From assembly GCF_026341035.1 (NCBI RefSeq), contig NZ_JAPEOQ010000001.1:5704001-5768000 (forward strand): a stretch of 64,000 nt of DNA, read 5' to 3'. Under the pieces are notes generated by a model, which had not been told where the DNA came from, ran no database searches, and worked only from the letters and a program-made list of their open reading frames with translations. Shown piece after piece: positions 35,200 through 43,993 of this stretch (position 1 is the stretch's first letter; every line of letters starts with the position of its first letter). The DNA comes from Streptomyces sp. NBC_01016 (lineage in GTDB: Bacteria > Actinomycetota > Actinomycetes > Streptomycetales > Streptomycetaceae). Both the position numbers and the translations under genes were made by a program.

Positions 35200-36783
35200 A
35201 TGCCGACCGCACGCCGGATCGCCCACGCGTTCCTCGAGCGACAGGGCCTGACCACGATCTTCGGGAACCCCGGCTCGAACGAACTGCCCTTCCTGGCGGG
35301 ACTCCCCGAGTCCTTCCGCTACGTCCTCGGTCTGCACGAAGGCGTCGTCGCCGGCATGGCCGACGGATACGCCCAGGCCACCGGCCGCCCCGCGCTGGTC
35401 AATCTGCACGCCGCCGCCGGTTCCGGCAACGCGATGGGCGCGCTCACCAACGCGGTGTACGCGCGCTCGCCACTGGTGCTCACGGCGGGCCAGCAGGTGC
35501 GCTCCGCCGTCGGCCTGGAGGCGATGCTTGCCAACGTCGACGCCCCGCAGCTGATGCGCCCGCTCGTCGGCCACTCCGCCGAACCGGCCTGCGCCGCCGA
35601 CGTCCCGCGCTCGCTGGCCCAGACGGTCTTCGAAGCCGAGTTGCAGCGCCGCCCGACCTATCTCTCCGTGCCGTACGACGACTGGGACGCCGAGGTCGAC
35701 CCGGGGGCCTGCGAGGTCCTGGAGCGGCGAGTGCGCCGCGGGCTCGCCCCGGACGAGGAGCAACTCGACGACCTCGTAAGGGAAGTGGGCGCCGCCCGCA
35801 ATCCCGTGCTCGTCCTCGGCGGTGACATCGACGCGGCCGGGTACTTCGACCGGGCCGTGGCCTGCGCCGAACACCTCGACCTGCCGGTGTGGGTGGCGCC
35901 CTCGCCGCACCGCCTCCCGTTCCCCAACCGGCATCCGCTGCTGCGCGGTGTGCTGCCCGCCGGAATCGGCTCCGTGTCGTCGGCGCTGGCCGGGCACGAC
36001 CTGGTGCTCGTCGTCGGCGCGCCCGTCTTCCGCTACCACCAGCACGTACCGGGCCCCTATCTGCCCGACGGCGCCCGGCTGATCCAGATCACCGACGACG
36101 CCGGCGCCGCGGCCCGCGCGCCGATGGGGGAGGCACTGGTCGCGGATCCGGGTCCTGTGCTGACGGCGCTGCTGCATCGGCTGCCACAACGGGCAAGCGG
36201 GCCAAGGGAGTTCACGCCCCCGCCCGAACCCGCCACCGCCATCGGCGGCGCCCTCCACCCCGAGGAAGTCTTCGCCGCCCTCCGCGACACCCAGCCGCCC
36301 GACACCCGCTACGTCGTCGAGTCGACCTCCACCAACGGCGCCTGGTGGCGGCAGATGGACCTGCGGCGCCCCGGCTCCTACTTCTTCCCGGCCTCCGGCG
36401 GGCTCGGCTTCGGCCTGCCCGCCGCCGTCGGCGCGGCGATGGGCGACCCGGACCGCCCGGTCGTCGCGGTCGTCGGCGACGGCTCCGCCAACTACGGGAT
36501 CACGGCGCTGTGGAGCGCCGCCCACTACCGGGTACCGGTCACCTTCCTCATCCTGCGCAACGGCACGTACGGTGCGCTGCGTTGGTTCGGGACGCTGCTC
36601 GACACCCCCGACGTGCCGGGCACCGCGATTCCCGGCCTCGACTTCACCGCGCTCGCCGCGGGGTACGGCGTGCCCGCCACCGCCGTGACCGAACTCGCCG
36701 ATCTGCGCGAGCAGTTGAAGAAGAACGCGACCGAAGGACCCCGGCTCATCCAGGTCGACACCCACCCCACCTCACCGGAGTGA
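35200..36783 (+). CDS. mdlC: Benzoylformate decarboxylase (ThDP enzyme)
   Basis: A 527-residue thiamine diphosphate enzyme. Catalytic Glu is in LGLHEGVVAGMADGYAQATG and the ThDP/Mg motif is GDGSANYGITALWSAAHYRVPVTFLILRNG near 425. The N-terminal TIFGNPGSNELPF is characteristic of benzoylformate decarboxylase, including the Ser of the FGNPGSN loop. Reaction: benzoylformate to benzaldehyde and CO2. AAGGAGGAG lies before the ATG. The next gene encodes a benzaldehyde dehydrogenase, which supports the assignment. Other branched 2-oxoacids remain possible substrates. Confidence 0.88.
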   Translation: MPTARRIAHAFLERQGLTTIFGNPGSNELPFLAGLPESFRYVLGLHEGVVAGMADGYAQATGRPALVNLHAAAGSGNAMGALTNAVYARSPLVLTAGQQVRSAVGLEAMLANVDAPQLMRPLVGHSAEPACAADVPRSLAQTVFEAELQRRPTYLSVPYDDWDAEVDPGACEVLERRVRRGLAPDEEQLDDLVREVGAARNPVLVLGGDIDAAGYFDRAVACAEHLDLPVWVAPSPHRLPFPNRHPLLRGVLPAGIGSVSSALAGHDLVLVVGAPVFRYHQHVPGPYLPDGARLIQITDDAGAAARAPMGEALVADPGPVLTALLHRLPQRASGPREFTPPPEPATAIGGALHPEEVFAALRDTQPPDTRYVVESTSTNGAWWRQMDLRRPGSYFFPASGGLGFGLPAAVGAAMGDPDRPVVAVVGDGSANYGITALWSAAHYRVPVTFLILRNGTYGALRWFGTLLDTPDVPGTAIPGLDFTALAAGYGVPATAVTELADLREQLKKNATEGPRLIQVDTHPTSPE

Positions 36784-36785
36784 AC

Positions 36786-38243
36786 ATGACTCTCCTCGAA
36801 GACCCCGTATGGCACGAGCGCATCCACCTCGACGGCTGGACCGCGGGAAGTGGGGGCACGTCCGCCGTCGTCGAACCCGCCACCGGGCGGCGGCTCGGTG
36901 TGATCGGCAACGCCACCGCCGACGACGTGTCCCGCGCAGCGGCCCGCGCCGCCGTGGCGCAGGAGGAGTGGGCCCGCACCGCCCCCGCCGAGCGCGCCGC
37001 CGTGCTGCGCCGGGCCGGTGACCTGTTCGCCGAGCACGCCGAGGAGATCAAGGACTGGATCGTCCGCGAGGCCGGCTCGACGCGCGCCAAGGCAGGCGTC
37101 GAGACCGACTTCGCCGCCGCCGAGTGCTACGAGGACGCGGCCCTGCCCGCGCACCCGCTCGGCGACGTGCTCAGCAGCGGCGAGCCCCGCTGGTCGTTCG
37201 CGCGCCGCGTACCCGCGGGCGTCGTATCGGTCATCGCGCCGTTCAACTTCCCGCTGATCCTCGGCATCCGCTCCGTCGCGCCCGCGCTCGCCCTCGGCAA
37301 CGCCGTGCTCCTCAAGCCGGACCCGCGCACCGCGGTCTGCGGTGGTGTCACCATCGTCCGTATCTTCGAGGAGGCCGGGCTGCCCGAGGGGCTGCTGCAC
37401 CTGCTGCCCGGCGACGCGAGTGTCGGCGCCGCCGTCGTCGAGGCGCCCGAGGTCTCCGTCGTCTCCTTCACCGGCTCAACTGCCGCCGGGCGCAAGGTCG
37501 GTGAGGTCGCCGCCCGGAACCTCAAGAAGGTCCACCTCGAACTCGGCGGCAACAACGCGCTCGTCGTGCTGCCCGGCGCCGACCTCCCGGCGGCCGCCTC
37601 GGCCGGCGCGTTCGGCTCGTACCTCCACCAGGGCCAGATCTGCATGGCGACCGGCCGTCACCTCGTCCACGAGTCGCAGGCCGAGGAGTACGTGGCGCTG
37701 CTCGCGGAGAAGGCCGCGAACCTGCCCGTCGGTGACCCCGCCGCCGGCGACGTCGCGCTCGGGCCGATCATCGACAGCCGGCAACTCGCCCACATCGACA
37801 AGGTGGTGACCGACAGCGTCGCCGCGGGCGCGAAGGTCGCAGCGGGCGGCAAGGCCGACGCCCCGTACTATCCGGCGACCGTGCTCACCGGCCTCGACGA
37901 CGACAGCCCGGCCTGGCGCGAGGAGATCTTCGGGCCCGTCGCGCCCGTGCGCACCTACCGCGACCTCGACGAGGCGGCCCGCATCGTCGACGCCTCGCCG
38001 TACGGCCTGTCCGTCGGCATCCTCGGCGACGTCGGCACCGCGATGACCCTCGCCGACCGGATCCGCTCCGGCAAGGTGCACATCAACGAACAGACCGTCA
38101 TGGACGAGCCCGGCGCGCCCTTCGGCGGTGTCGGCGACTCCGGAAACGGATCCCGGTTCGGCGGCGCGCAGGCCAACATCGAGGCGTTCACCGAGACGCA
38201 GTGGGTGACCGTGCGCCCGCAGATCGCGCCGTACCCCTTCTGA
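36786..38243 (+). CDS. Benzaldehyde dehydrogenase-type aldehyde dehydrogenase
   Basis: 485 residues of the NAD-dependent ALDH superfamily. Catalytic Glu is in LELGGNNALVV near 250, the nucleophile Cys in GQICMATGR near 284, cofactor motif FTGSTAAGRKVG and the C-terminal EIFGPVAPV. The sequence is of the XylC/MdlD-like benzaldehyde or vanillin dehydrogenase group. It starts two bases after the decarboxylase stop, so the pair should convert benzoylformate to benzaldehyde and on to benzoate with NAD(P). Confidence 0.9.
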   Translation: MTLLEDPVWHERIHLDGWTAGSGGTSAVVEPATGRRLGVIGNATADDVSRAAARAAVAQEEWARTAPAERAAVLRRAGDLFAEHAEEIKDWIVREAGSTRAKAGVETDFAAAECYEDAALPAHPLGDVLSSGEPRWSFARRVPAGVVSVIAPFNFPLILGIRSVAPALALGNAVLLKPDPRTAVCGGVTIVRIFEEAGLPEGLLHLLPGDASVGAAVVEAPEVSVVSFTGSTAAGRKVGEVAARNLKKVHLELGGNNALVVLPGADLPAAASAGAFGSYLHQGQICMATGRHLVHESQAEEYVALLAEKAANLPVGDPAAGDVALGPIIDSRQLAHIDKVVTDSVAAGAKVAAGGKADAPYYPATVLTGLDDDSPAWREEIFGPVAPVRTYRDLDEAARIVDASPYGLSVGILGDVGTAMTLADRIRSGKVHINEQTVMDEPGAPFGGVGDSGNGSRFGGAQANIEAFTETQWVTVRPQIAPYPF

Positions 38244-38267
38244 TCCCCGCAGAAGATCCGGCCCCAC

Positions 38268-38347
38268 CGTAAAAGTCCCCCACCGTCAAAGTCCCCTGTC
38301 GTCAAAGTCCCCTGTCGCCAAAGTCCCCCGCCGTAAAAATCCCCTGT
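38268..38347. repeat. Five tandem 16-bp repeats upstream of the aromatic acid transporter
   Basis: Units start at 38268, 38284, 38300, 38316 and 38332, consensus CGTCAAAGTCCCCTGT with A or C at position 4 and C/T changes near the end; a sixth unit decays after CGTC. No spacer separates units, unlike CRISPR. The array ends about 55 bases before the transporter start codon. Confidence 0.85.
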
Positions 38348-38403
38348 CGTCCAGGAGCAGCGCGTCCCCGTCCCCATCCGCTCATCAGGCAAGGAGCACG
38401 CCA

Positions 38404-39636
38404 ATGACGACGTCTCCCAAGCGGGCAGCCGGCACGGCGGTGCTGTGCTGGCTGACCGTACTGCTCGAGGGGTACGACCTGGTGGCGCTCGGCGCCACCA
38501 TCCCCACCCTGCTCAAGACGCACCACCTCGGTTTCACCGCGGCTGATGCCACCGCGGTCGCCACCGTGTCCCTCGTCGGGGTCGCGGTCGGCGCCGCGGG
38601 GCTCGGACCGCTCACCGACCGCTTCGGCCGGCGCGGCATGCTCATCGGCTCGGTGCTGCTGTTCTCGGTGTTCACCCTGGTGACACCGCTCGCCCCGAAC
38701 GTGGCCGTGTTCGGCGGCTTGCGCTTCCTCGCCGGGCTCGGCCTCGGCGCCTGCATGCCGGTCGCCCTGACCGTCATGTCGGAGAACCTGCCCGAACGCC
38801 GCCGCGCGAGCGCCAGCACGTTCACCATGACCGGCTACCACGTCGGCGCGGTGCTCACCTCGGTGCTCGCGCTCGCCGTGGCCGGTGACTGGCACTGGCT
38901 GTTCTACGGCGGGGGAGTCGCGGGGTTGCTCGTCGTCCCGCTGATGTGGTGGAAGCTGCCGGAGTCCGCCGCGTACCTCGCCGCCAAACAGCAGCCCGAG
39001 ACCGAACGCATCGGCATGCGCGACCTGCTCGGCCCGCGCGTGCGCCGCACCACGCTCGCCGTGTGGGGCGGCTCCTTCATGGGCCTGCTGCTCGTCTACG
39101 GGCTCAACACCTGGCTGCCCCAACTCATGCGCAGCGCCGGCTACCCCATCTCCCGCTCCATCGCGCTCCTGCTGGTCCTCAACGTCGGCGCCGTCATCGG
39201 GCTCGTCGTCGCGGGCATCGTCGCCGACAAGTACGGCATCCGGCGCGTGGCCCGCATCTGGTTCGCGGCGGGCGCCGTGCTGCTCGCCGTCCTGAGCCTG
39301 CGCATCGAAAGCAGCCTGCTGCTCAACGCACTGGTGCTGCTCACCGGCGTCTTCGTGTTCTCCGCGCAGGTCCTCATCTACGGGTACGTGGCCCAGGTCT
39401 TCCCGGCCCGCACCCGCGGCACCGCGCTCGGCCTCGCCTCCGCGGTGGGCCGGCTCGGCTCGATCACCGGACCGTTCGTGACCGGCGCCCTGGTCACGGC
39501 GGGCATCGCCCACCCCTGGGGCTTCTGGTTCTTCGCCGGTGTCGCGGCCCTCGGACTCGGCGCGATGCTGCTGCTGGCACCGCCGGCATCCGAGGACCGG
39601 GAGGCCAGGTCACCGAGCGCGGCGTTCACCGGCTGA
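38404..39636 (+). CDS. MFS aromatic acid:H+ symporter (AAHS family)
   Basis: A 410-residue, 12-helix major facilitator. The first helix carries LLEGYDLVALGATIPTL, the DGYD-like signature of the AAHS family (PcaK, BenK), and loop 2-3 has GPLTDRFGRRGML. It should import benzoate, hydroxybenzoate, benzoylformate or vanillate with protons. It lies in line with the decarboxylase and dehydrogenase genes, separated by the 16-bp repeat array, so it may be transcribed with them or from its own promoter within the array. GGCAAGGAGC precedes the ATG. Confidence 0.9.
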   Translation: MTTSPKRAAGTAVLCWLTVLLEGYDLVALGATIPTLLKTHHLGFTAADATAVATVSLVGVAVGAAGLGPLTDRFGRRGMLIGSVLLFSVFTLVTPLAPNVAVFGGLRFLAGLGLGACMPVALTVMSENLPERRRASASTFTMTGYHVGAVLTSVLALAVAGDWHWLFYGGGVAGLLVVPLMWWKLPESAAYLAAKQQPETERIGMRDLLGPRVRRTTLAVWGGSFMGLLLVYGLNTWLPQLMRSAGYPISRSIALLLVLNVGAVIGLVVAGIVADKYGIRRVARIWFAAGAVLLAVLSLRIESSLLLNALVLLTGVFVFSAQVLIYGYVAQVFPARTRGTALGLASAVGRLGSITGPFVTGALVTAGIAHPWGFWFFAGVAALGLGAMLLLAPPASEDREARSPSAAFTG

Positions 39637-39703
39637 CCAGCCCCGCGTTCACCAACTGGGCGTCCTCGACAGGGCGGCCGGGCCGCGTGCCAGACTCGGC
39701 CCC

Positions 39704-40189
39704 ATGAAGATCAGAGACATCAGGGACGGGGACTGGGAGCGGATCTGGCCGTTCTGGCGGCGGATCGTGCGCGAGGGCGAGACCTATGCCTGGGATCCCG
39801 ACACCAGCGAGCCCGAGGCCCGCGCCCTGTGGACCGAGGGCGCGGGCAAGCGCGTCCTCGTCATGGAGGACGACGCGGGCACGCTCGTCGCGACGGCCTA
39901 CGTGAAGCCCAACTACGGCGGCCCGGCGCGGGACACCGCGAACGCCGGATTCATGGTCGACCCCGACCACGGCGGCCACGGCTACGGCCGCGCCCTCGCC
40001 GAACACGTGCTGACCGTGGCCGAGCAGGACGGCTACCGCGCCATGGTCTTCAACGCCGTCGTCGAGACCAACCCGGCCGTACGGCTGTGGACTTCGCTCG
40101 GCTTCACGATCCTCGGCACGGTGCCCGAGGCGTACGACCACCCGCGGCACGGCAGGGTCGGACTGCACATCATGCACCGCGCCCTATAG
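39704..40189 (+). CDS. GNAT-family N-acetyltransferase
   Basis: 161 residues. Acetyl-CoA motif A is visible as VDPDHGGHGYGRALAEHVL (Q/R-x-x-G-x-G/A type), followed by AMVFNAVVETNPAVRLWTSLGFTILGTVPEAY, the motif B region usual in phosphinothricin-type GNATs. The substrate is unknown; related proteins acetylate amino acids or drugs. ATG 39704 was chosen by family start (MKIRDIRDGDWERIWP). No obvious functional link to the aromatic genes. Confidence 0.9.
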   Translation: MKIRDIRDGDWERIWPFWRRIVREGETYAWDPDTSEPEARALWTEGAGKRVLVMEDDAGTLVATAYVKPNYGGPARDTANAGFMVDPDHGGHGYGRALAEHVLTVAEQDGYRAMVFNAVVETNPAVRLWTSLGFTILGTVPEAYDHPRHGRVGLHIMHRAL

Positions 40190-40227
40190 GCCCTGGTGGG
40201 GTGGGGCGGACGCGGGCCATCCGTTGA

Positions 40228-40243
40228 GTTAGGGTTACCTAAC
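40228..40243. promoter_or_regulatory. Palindrome upstream of the DHA2 transporter
   Basis: GTTAGGGTTACCTAAC, with perfect arms GTTAGG / CCTAAC around four bases, 46 bases before the start codon. It looks like a half-spaced iron box or a TetR operator; the arm spacing differs from the true iron box at 57318. Confidence 0.55.
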
Positions 40244-40289
40244 CAGCGGGGTGGTCCCCGTGTTCTCCGCCTGCCTACAAGGAGCCCGC

Positions 40290-41846
40290 ATGACGGCGAC
40301 GCCCGCCGCCGAACAGCCGACCGCACCCGCGCCCGCCCGGCCGAGGGACCCGCGCCGCTGGCTCATCCTCGGCGTGATCTGCCTCGCCCAACTCGTCGTC
40401 ATCCTCGACAACACGATCCTCAACGTCGCCGTCCCCACGCTCACCGACGACCTCGGCGCAGACACCGTCGACGTCCAGTGGATCATCAACGCGTACGTGC
40501 TGGTGCAGGCGGGACTGCTGCTCGCGGCCGGGGCCGCCGCGGACCGCTACGGCCGCAAGAAGCTGCTCCTGACCGGTCTCGTGCTGTTCGGTGCGGGCTC
40601 GCTCGCCGCCGCGCTCTCCCACACCACCGGCCAGTTGATCGCCGCGCGCGCCGGCATGGGCGTGGGTGGCGCACTCCTGCTGACCACGACCCTCGCGGTG
40701 GCCGTGCAGGTCTTCGACGACGACGAACGGGTCCGTGCCATCGGGGTCTGGGCCGCCGTCAACGCCCTCGGCTTCGCGGCGGGACCGCTGGTCGGTGGCG
40801 TCCTCCTCGCGCACTTCTGGTGGGGCTCGCTCTTCATCGTCAACGTGCCCGTCGTGCTGCTCGGCCTGTGCGCCGTCAGCGTCCTCGTGCCGGAGAGCAG
40901 GGCCGAGCAGAGCCACCGCCCCGACGTGCTCGGCGCGCTCCTGTCGACGATCGCGATGGGCTCCCTCGTCTACGCCGTCGTTTCGGGCCCGGACCACGGC
41001 TGGTCCTCCCCGTACGTGCTCGCGGGCGCGGGTCTCGGGGTGTGCGCGCTGACCGGGTTCGTGCTGTGGGAGCGGCGGGTCACCGACCCCATGCTCGACA
41101 TGAGCTTCTTCCGCAACCGGACGTTCACCGGTGCCGTGATCGGCGCCGTGCTGATCACCTTCGGCAGCGGGGGAGCGCTCTTCCTTCTCACGCAGCAGCT
41201 CCAATTCGTGCTGGGCTACGGCCCGTTGGAGGCCGGGCTGCGCACGGCCCCGTTCGCGCTCACCGTCGTGCTGCTCAACTTCTCAGGTTTGTCGGCCCGG
41301 TTGAGCAAGCGGCTCGGCATTCCGGGGTCCGTGGCCGTCGGCATGACGCTGCTCGCGAGCGGACTCGCCGCGGTCGCCCTCGCCGGGCGGGTCGTGGACG
41401 GGTACGGGGGCCTGCTCGTCGGGCTCGTCCTCATGGGTGTCGGCTGCGCGTTCGCCAACCCGGCGATGGCCGTCGCCGTGATGGGCTCGATCCCCCGAGA
41501 GAAGGCGGGCGCGGGCGCCGGCATCCAGGGCACGGTCACCGAGTTCGGCAGCGGCCTCGGCGTCGCCGTCCTGGGCGCCGTGCTCAGCGCCCGGTTCTCC
41601 GCGCTCGTACCGGTGGCCGCGGCCTCACTGCCCGCCGCCCTCGCCGCGACCGACTCGGCGGCCGAACGCCGCACGGTGACGCGGGCGTTCGGCTCCGCCC
41701 TGGAGACCGGTCAACTCGTGGGCGCGGCCGCCGTGTTGACGGGCGGCCTGGTGGCGGCCACGCTGCTGCGCCGCGCGGAACACGCGACGCAGCCGGGAGC
41801 CGAGTCCGAGGCCGCCACGGATGAGGCGGTCACAGATCGAGCGTGA
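40290..41846 (+). CDS. MFS drug exporter, DHA2 (EmrB/QacA) family
   Basis: 518 residues with 14 predicted membrane helices. Motif A is GAAADRYGRKKLLL, motif D1 is VVILDNTILNVAVPTL in helix 1 and motif C is ALGFAAGPLVGGVLL. These proteins export hydrophobic or cationic drugs by proton antiport. AAGGAG lies six bases before ATG 40290. The last 17 bases overlap the end of the convergent reductase gene. A palindrome upstream suggests repression by an unlinked regulator. Confidence 0.92.
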   Translation: MTATPAAEQPTAPAPARPRDPRRWLILGVICLAQLVVILDNTILNVAVPTLTDDLGADTVDVQWIINAYVLVQAGLLLAAGAAADRYGRKKLLLTGLVLFGAGSLAAALSHTTGQLIAARAGMGVGGALLLTTTLAVAVQVFDDDERVRAIGVWAAVNALGFAAGPLVGGVLLAHFWWGSLFIVNVPVVLLGLCAVSVLVPESRAEQSHRPDVLGALLSTIAMGSLVYAVVSGPDHGWSSPYVLAGAGLGVCALTGFVLWERRVTDPMLDMSFFRNRTFTGAVIGAVLITFGSGGALFLLTQQLQFVLGYGPLEAGLRTAPFALTVVLLNFSGLSARLSKRLGIPGSVAVGMTLLASGLAAVALAGRVVDGYGGLLVGLVLMGVGCAFANPAMAVAVMGSIPREKAGAGAGIQGTVTEFGSGLGVAVLGAVLSARFSALVPVAAASLPAALAATDSAAERRTVTRAFGSALETGQLVGAAAVLTGGLVAATLLRRAEHATQPGAESEAATDEAVTDRA

Positions 41847-42774
41847 GCCGCTCGCCCTTCGCCCGTGAGACGCACACCATCATCGTCTCGTTCGCGTCCC
41901 GCTCGGCGGCCGTGAGCACGCTGTCGCGGTGGTCGACCTCCCCGGCGAGCACGTCCGTCTCGCAGGTGCCGCACGTGCCCTCGGTGCAGGAGTACAGCAC
42001 CTGGATCCCGGCCTCCTGCAACGTGGCGAGGATCGTCCGGTCCGCCGGGACCTTCAACGTCCGGCCGCAGGAGGCGAGTTCGACCTCGAAGGCCGTGTCG
42101 CCGCTGGTGTCGGTCGCCGTCGGCGTGAACCGCTCCGTGCGCAGCGCCTCGGCCGGCACCAGCTCCTCGACGGCGGCGAGCAGCGGCTCGGGGCCGCAGG
42201 CGTAGACGAGTTCACCGGGTCGCCGGTCCGCGAGGACCGCGGGGAGGTCCAGCAGGCCCTCGACGAACTCGATCCGCCCGCCGGGGTGCCGGGCGGCCAA
42301 CTCCTCGGCGAACGCCATCGTCGCGCGGGAGCGGCCCCCGTAATGCAGGGACCACTGCGCGCCCCGGTCGGCCGCCGCGGCCAGCATCGGCAGGATCGGC
42401 GTGATGCCGATGCCGCCCGCGACGAACCGGTACGCGGGCGCCGGTTCGAGCCGGAAGTGGTTGCGCGGCCCACGGGCACGTACCGCCGCGCCTTCCTGAA
42501 GCTCGCCGTGCACATGCGCCGAGCCGCCCCGCCCGTCCCGCTCGTGCAGCACCGCGATCCGCCAGGAGTGCGCGTCCCCGCCGCACAGCGAGTACTGCCG
42601 TTCGAGGCCCGCGGCCTCGGAGAGGATCAGGTCGATGTGGGCGCCCGCCTCCCACGCGGGCAGCGGCGCGCCGTCCGGGCGGCGCAGGAGCAGGGAGACG
42701 ACGCCTTCGGCCTCCTGGCGGCGTTCGGCGACGACGAGGTCGTACGTGTCGAGGGGGACGAGCGGGTCGCTCAC
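41830..42774 (-). CDS. Ferredoxin-type reductase of an aromatic oxygenase (VanB-like)
   Basis: A 314-residue phthalate-dioxygenase-reductase family protein: FMN/NAD domain (RQYSLCGGD, GGIGITPILPML, YACGPEPLL) and a C-terminal plant-type [2Fe-2S] ferredoxin (CTEGTCGTC and a fourth Cys in MMVCVS). It passes electrons from NADH to the partner Rieske oxygenase at 42938. GTG 42774 overlaps the preceding small gene (GTGA). The gene's last bases overlap those of the opposing transporter gene. Vanillate O-demethylase is the likely activity by analogy, but other aromatic ethers or acids are possible. Confidence 0.9.
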   Translation of the reverse strand: MSDPLVPLDTYDLVVAERRQEAEGVVSLLLRRPDGAPLPAWEAGAHIDLILSEAAGLERQYSLCGGDAHSWRIAVLHERDGRGGSAHVHGELQEGAAVRARGPRNHFRLEPAPAYRFVAGGIGITPILPMLAAAADRGAQWSLHYGGRSRATMAFAEELAARHPGGRIEFVEGLLDLPAVLADRRPGELVYACGPEPLLAAVEELVPAEALRTERFTPTATDTSGDTAFEVELASCGRTLKVPADRTILATLQEAGIQVLYSCTEGTCGTCETDVLAGEVDHRDSVLTAAERDANETMMVCVSRAKGERLTLDL

Positions 42775-42941
42775 GGGGTGCGGTCCTTCTGGTCGGAGGC
42801 CTGCGGGTGGTCCGGGTGGGCGAGCATCCACTCCCACATGGCGACCGGGTCCTCGCTCGTGTGCCGCTCACCGCAGTAGCAGTGGCCGTCGAGGATGTCG
42901 GTGCCGGGGAGCCATTCGATGCGGTACACGGGCCGGTTCAT
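42771..42941 (-). CDS. 56-residue Cys-containing protein between oxygenase and reductase
   Basis: MNRPVYRIEWLPGTDILDG, then HCYCGERHTSEDP and VAMWEWMLAHPDHPQ. The HCYCGERH cluster could bind a metal. The start overlaps the oxygenase stop (ATGA) and the stop overlaps the reductase start (GTGA), so it is translated as part of the operon. I do not recognise a family. A role in oxygenase assembly, iron-sulfur maturation or electron transfer is plausible from position alone. Confidence 0.8.
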   Translation of the reverse strand: MNRPVYRIEWLPGTDILDGHCYCGERHTSEDPVAMWEWMLAHPDHPQASDQKDRTP

Positions 42942-43951
42942 CCGGCGGCCAGCTTCCCGAGGATGCGGCGCGCGGCCAGGCCGCCCGTGTCGATGTTGAT
43001 GCTGAGCTCCTGGTAGCCCTCCGGTTCGGTGTCCAGGGTGCGCTGCAGCAGATTGAGCGCGTCCACGTCCTGCATGACGACCTTGTGGTTGAAGTCCCGC
43101 AGGAACGTGGTGACTTCGGCGTCCTCGGTCGCGAAGTTCCGCGACACCGCCCAGAAGTCGTACACCTTGCCGGGCGAGGACGGGGTGATCGCGTACGTGA
43201 TCTCCGTGCGGAACGCGGGGGTCTCCTGCCCCGACGGGCTGATCGTGCTGTGCAGCAGATACAGGCACGGTGCGTGGTACTCGATGTCCTGGCGCCGGTC
43301 GATGCGGCCCTCGATGCCGGTGGAACGGGCGTAGAACGGCGGGCACTCGGCGTCCTTCATGTGCCGCGACACCCGCACGATCCCGGACTCCTCGTCGACC
43401 TCCGTGGCGATGGGTGTCTCGGCGACCTCGGGCGTCCCGATGTAACCGCCGTGCAGATACGTCTCGTGGGAGAGGTCCATGAGGTTGTCGACCAGGAGCA
43501 TGAAGTCCGCGTCGATCGGCTCCATGCCCTCCACGGTCACGAAACCGTCCGCGACCAGGTGCGGGGCGCGCGGGATCACACCCTTGTCGGCCTGCTCCGG
43601 GTCACCGACCCACACCCACACCATCCCGTCGACCTCGGCGACCGGGTACGAGCTCACCCGCGCGGTCCGCGGCACCCGCTTCTGCCCCGGCACGAACACG
43701 CAGGTGCCCGTCGTGTCGTAGGTGAACCCGTGGTACCCGCACACCACCCGGTCCCCGTCGAGCCCGCTCGCCGACAGCGGGTAGCGGCGGTGCACACAGC
43801 GGTCCGCGAGCGCGACCGGCTCCCCGGCCTCGGTGCGGTAGAAGGCGATCGGCTCACCGAGGATCGTGCGGCCGAGCAGCTCCCGGCCGACCTCCTTCGA
43901 CCACGCGGCGACGTACCACTGGTTACGGGCGAAGGCCGAGTAGGCGGTCAT
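42938..43951 (-). CDS. Rieske non-haem iron oxygenase (vanillate O-demethylase A-like)
   Basis: 337 residues. Rieske ligands are Cys52-x-His54 (CVHRRYP) and Cys71-x2-His74 (CGYHGF). The mononuclear iron site has NLMDLSHETYLH, with the bridging Asp and two His. The N-terminus AFARNQWYVAAWSKEVGRELLGRTILGEPIAFYRT is that of VanA/DdmC-type demethylases. Reaction by analogy: O-demethylation of vanillate to protocatechuate and formaldehyde, with the reductase at 41830. First gene of a three-gene overlapping operon with an IclR regulator upstream. Confidence 0.9.
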   Translation of the reverse strand: MTAYSAFARNQWYVAAWSKEVGRELLGRTILGEPIAFYRTEAGEPVALADRCVHRRYPLSASGLDGDRVVCGYHGFTYDTTGTCVFVPGQKRVPRTARVSSYPVAEVDGMVWVWVGDPEQADKGVIPRAPHLVADGFVTVEGMEPIDADFMLLVDNLMDLSHETYLHGGYIGTPEVAETPIATEVDEESGIVRVSRHMKDAECPPFYARSTGIEGRIDRRQDIEYHAPCLYLLHSTISPSGQETPAFRTEITYAITPSSPGKVYDFWAVSRNFATEDAEVTTFLRDFNHKVVMQDVDALNLLQRTLDTEPEGYQELSINIDTGGLAARRILGKLAAG

Positions 43952-43993
43952 GACGGGTGTCCCTCCAGTCACCGCGCGGCACCGTCGCCGCGC

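Noticed and set aside
38268..38347. CRISPR array
   Set aside because: Repeats are only 16 bp, contiguous, without unique spacers and without cas genes.
40228..40243. Iron box for the drug exporter
   Set aside because: The arms fit but spacing is four instead of nine bases, so DmdR/IdeR binding is not supported.
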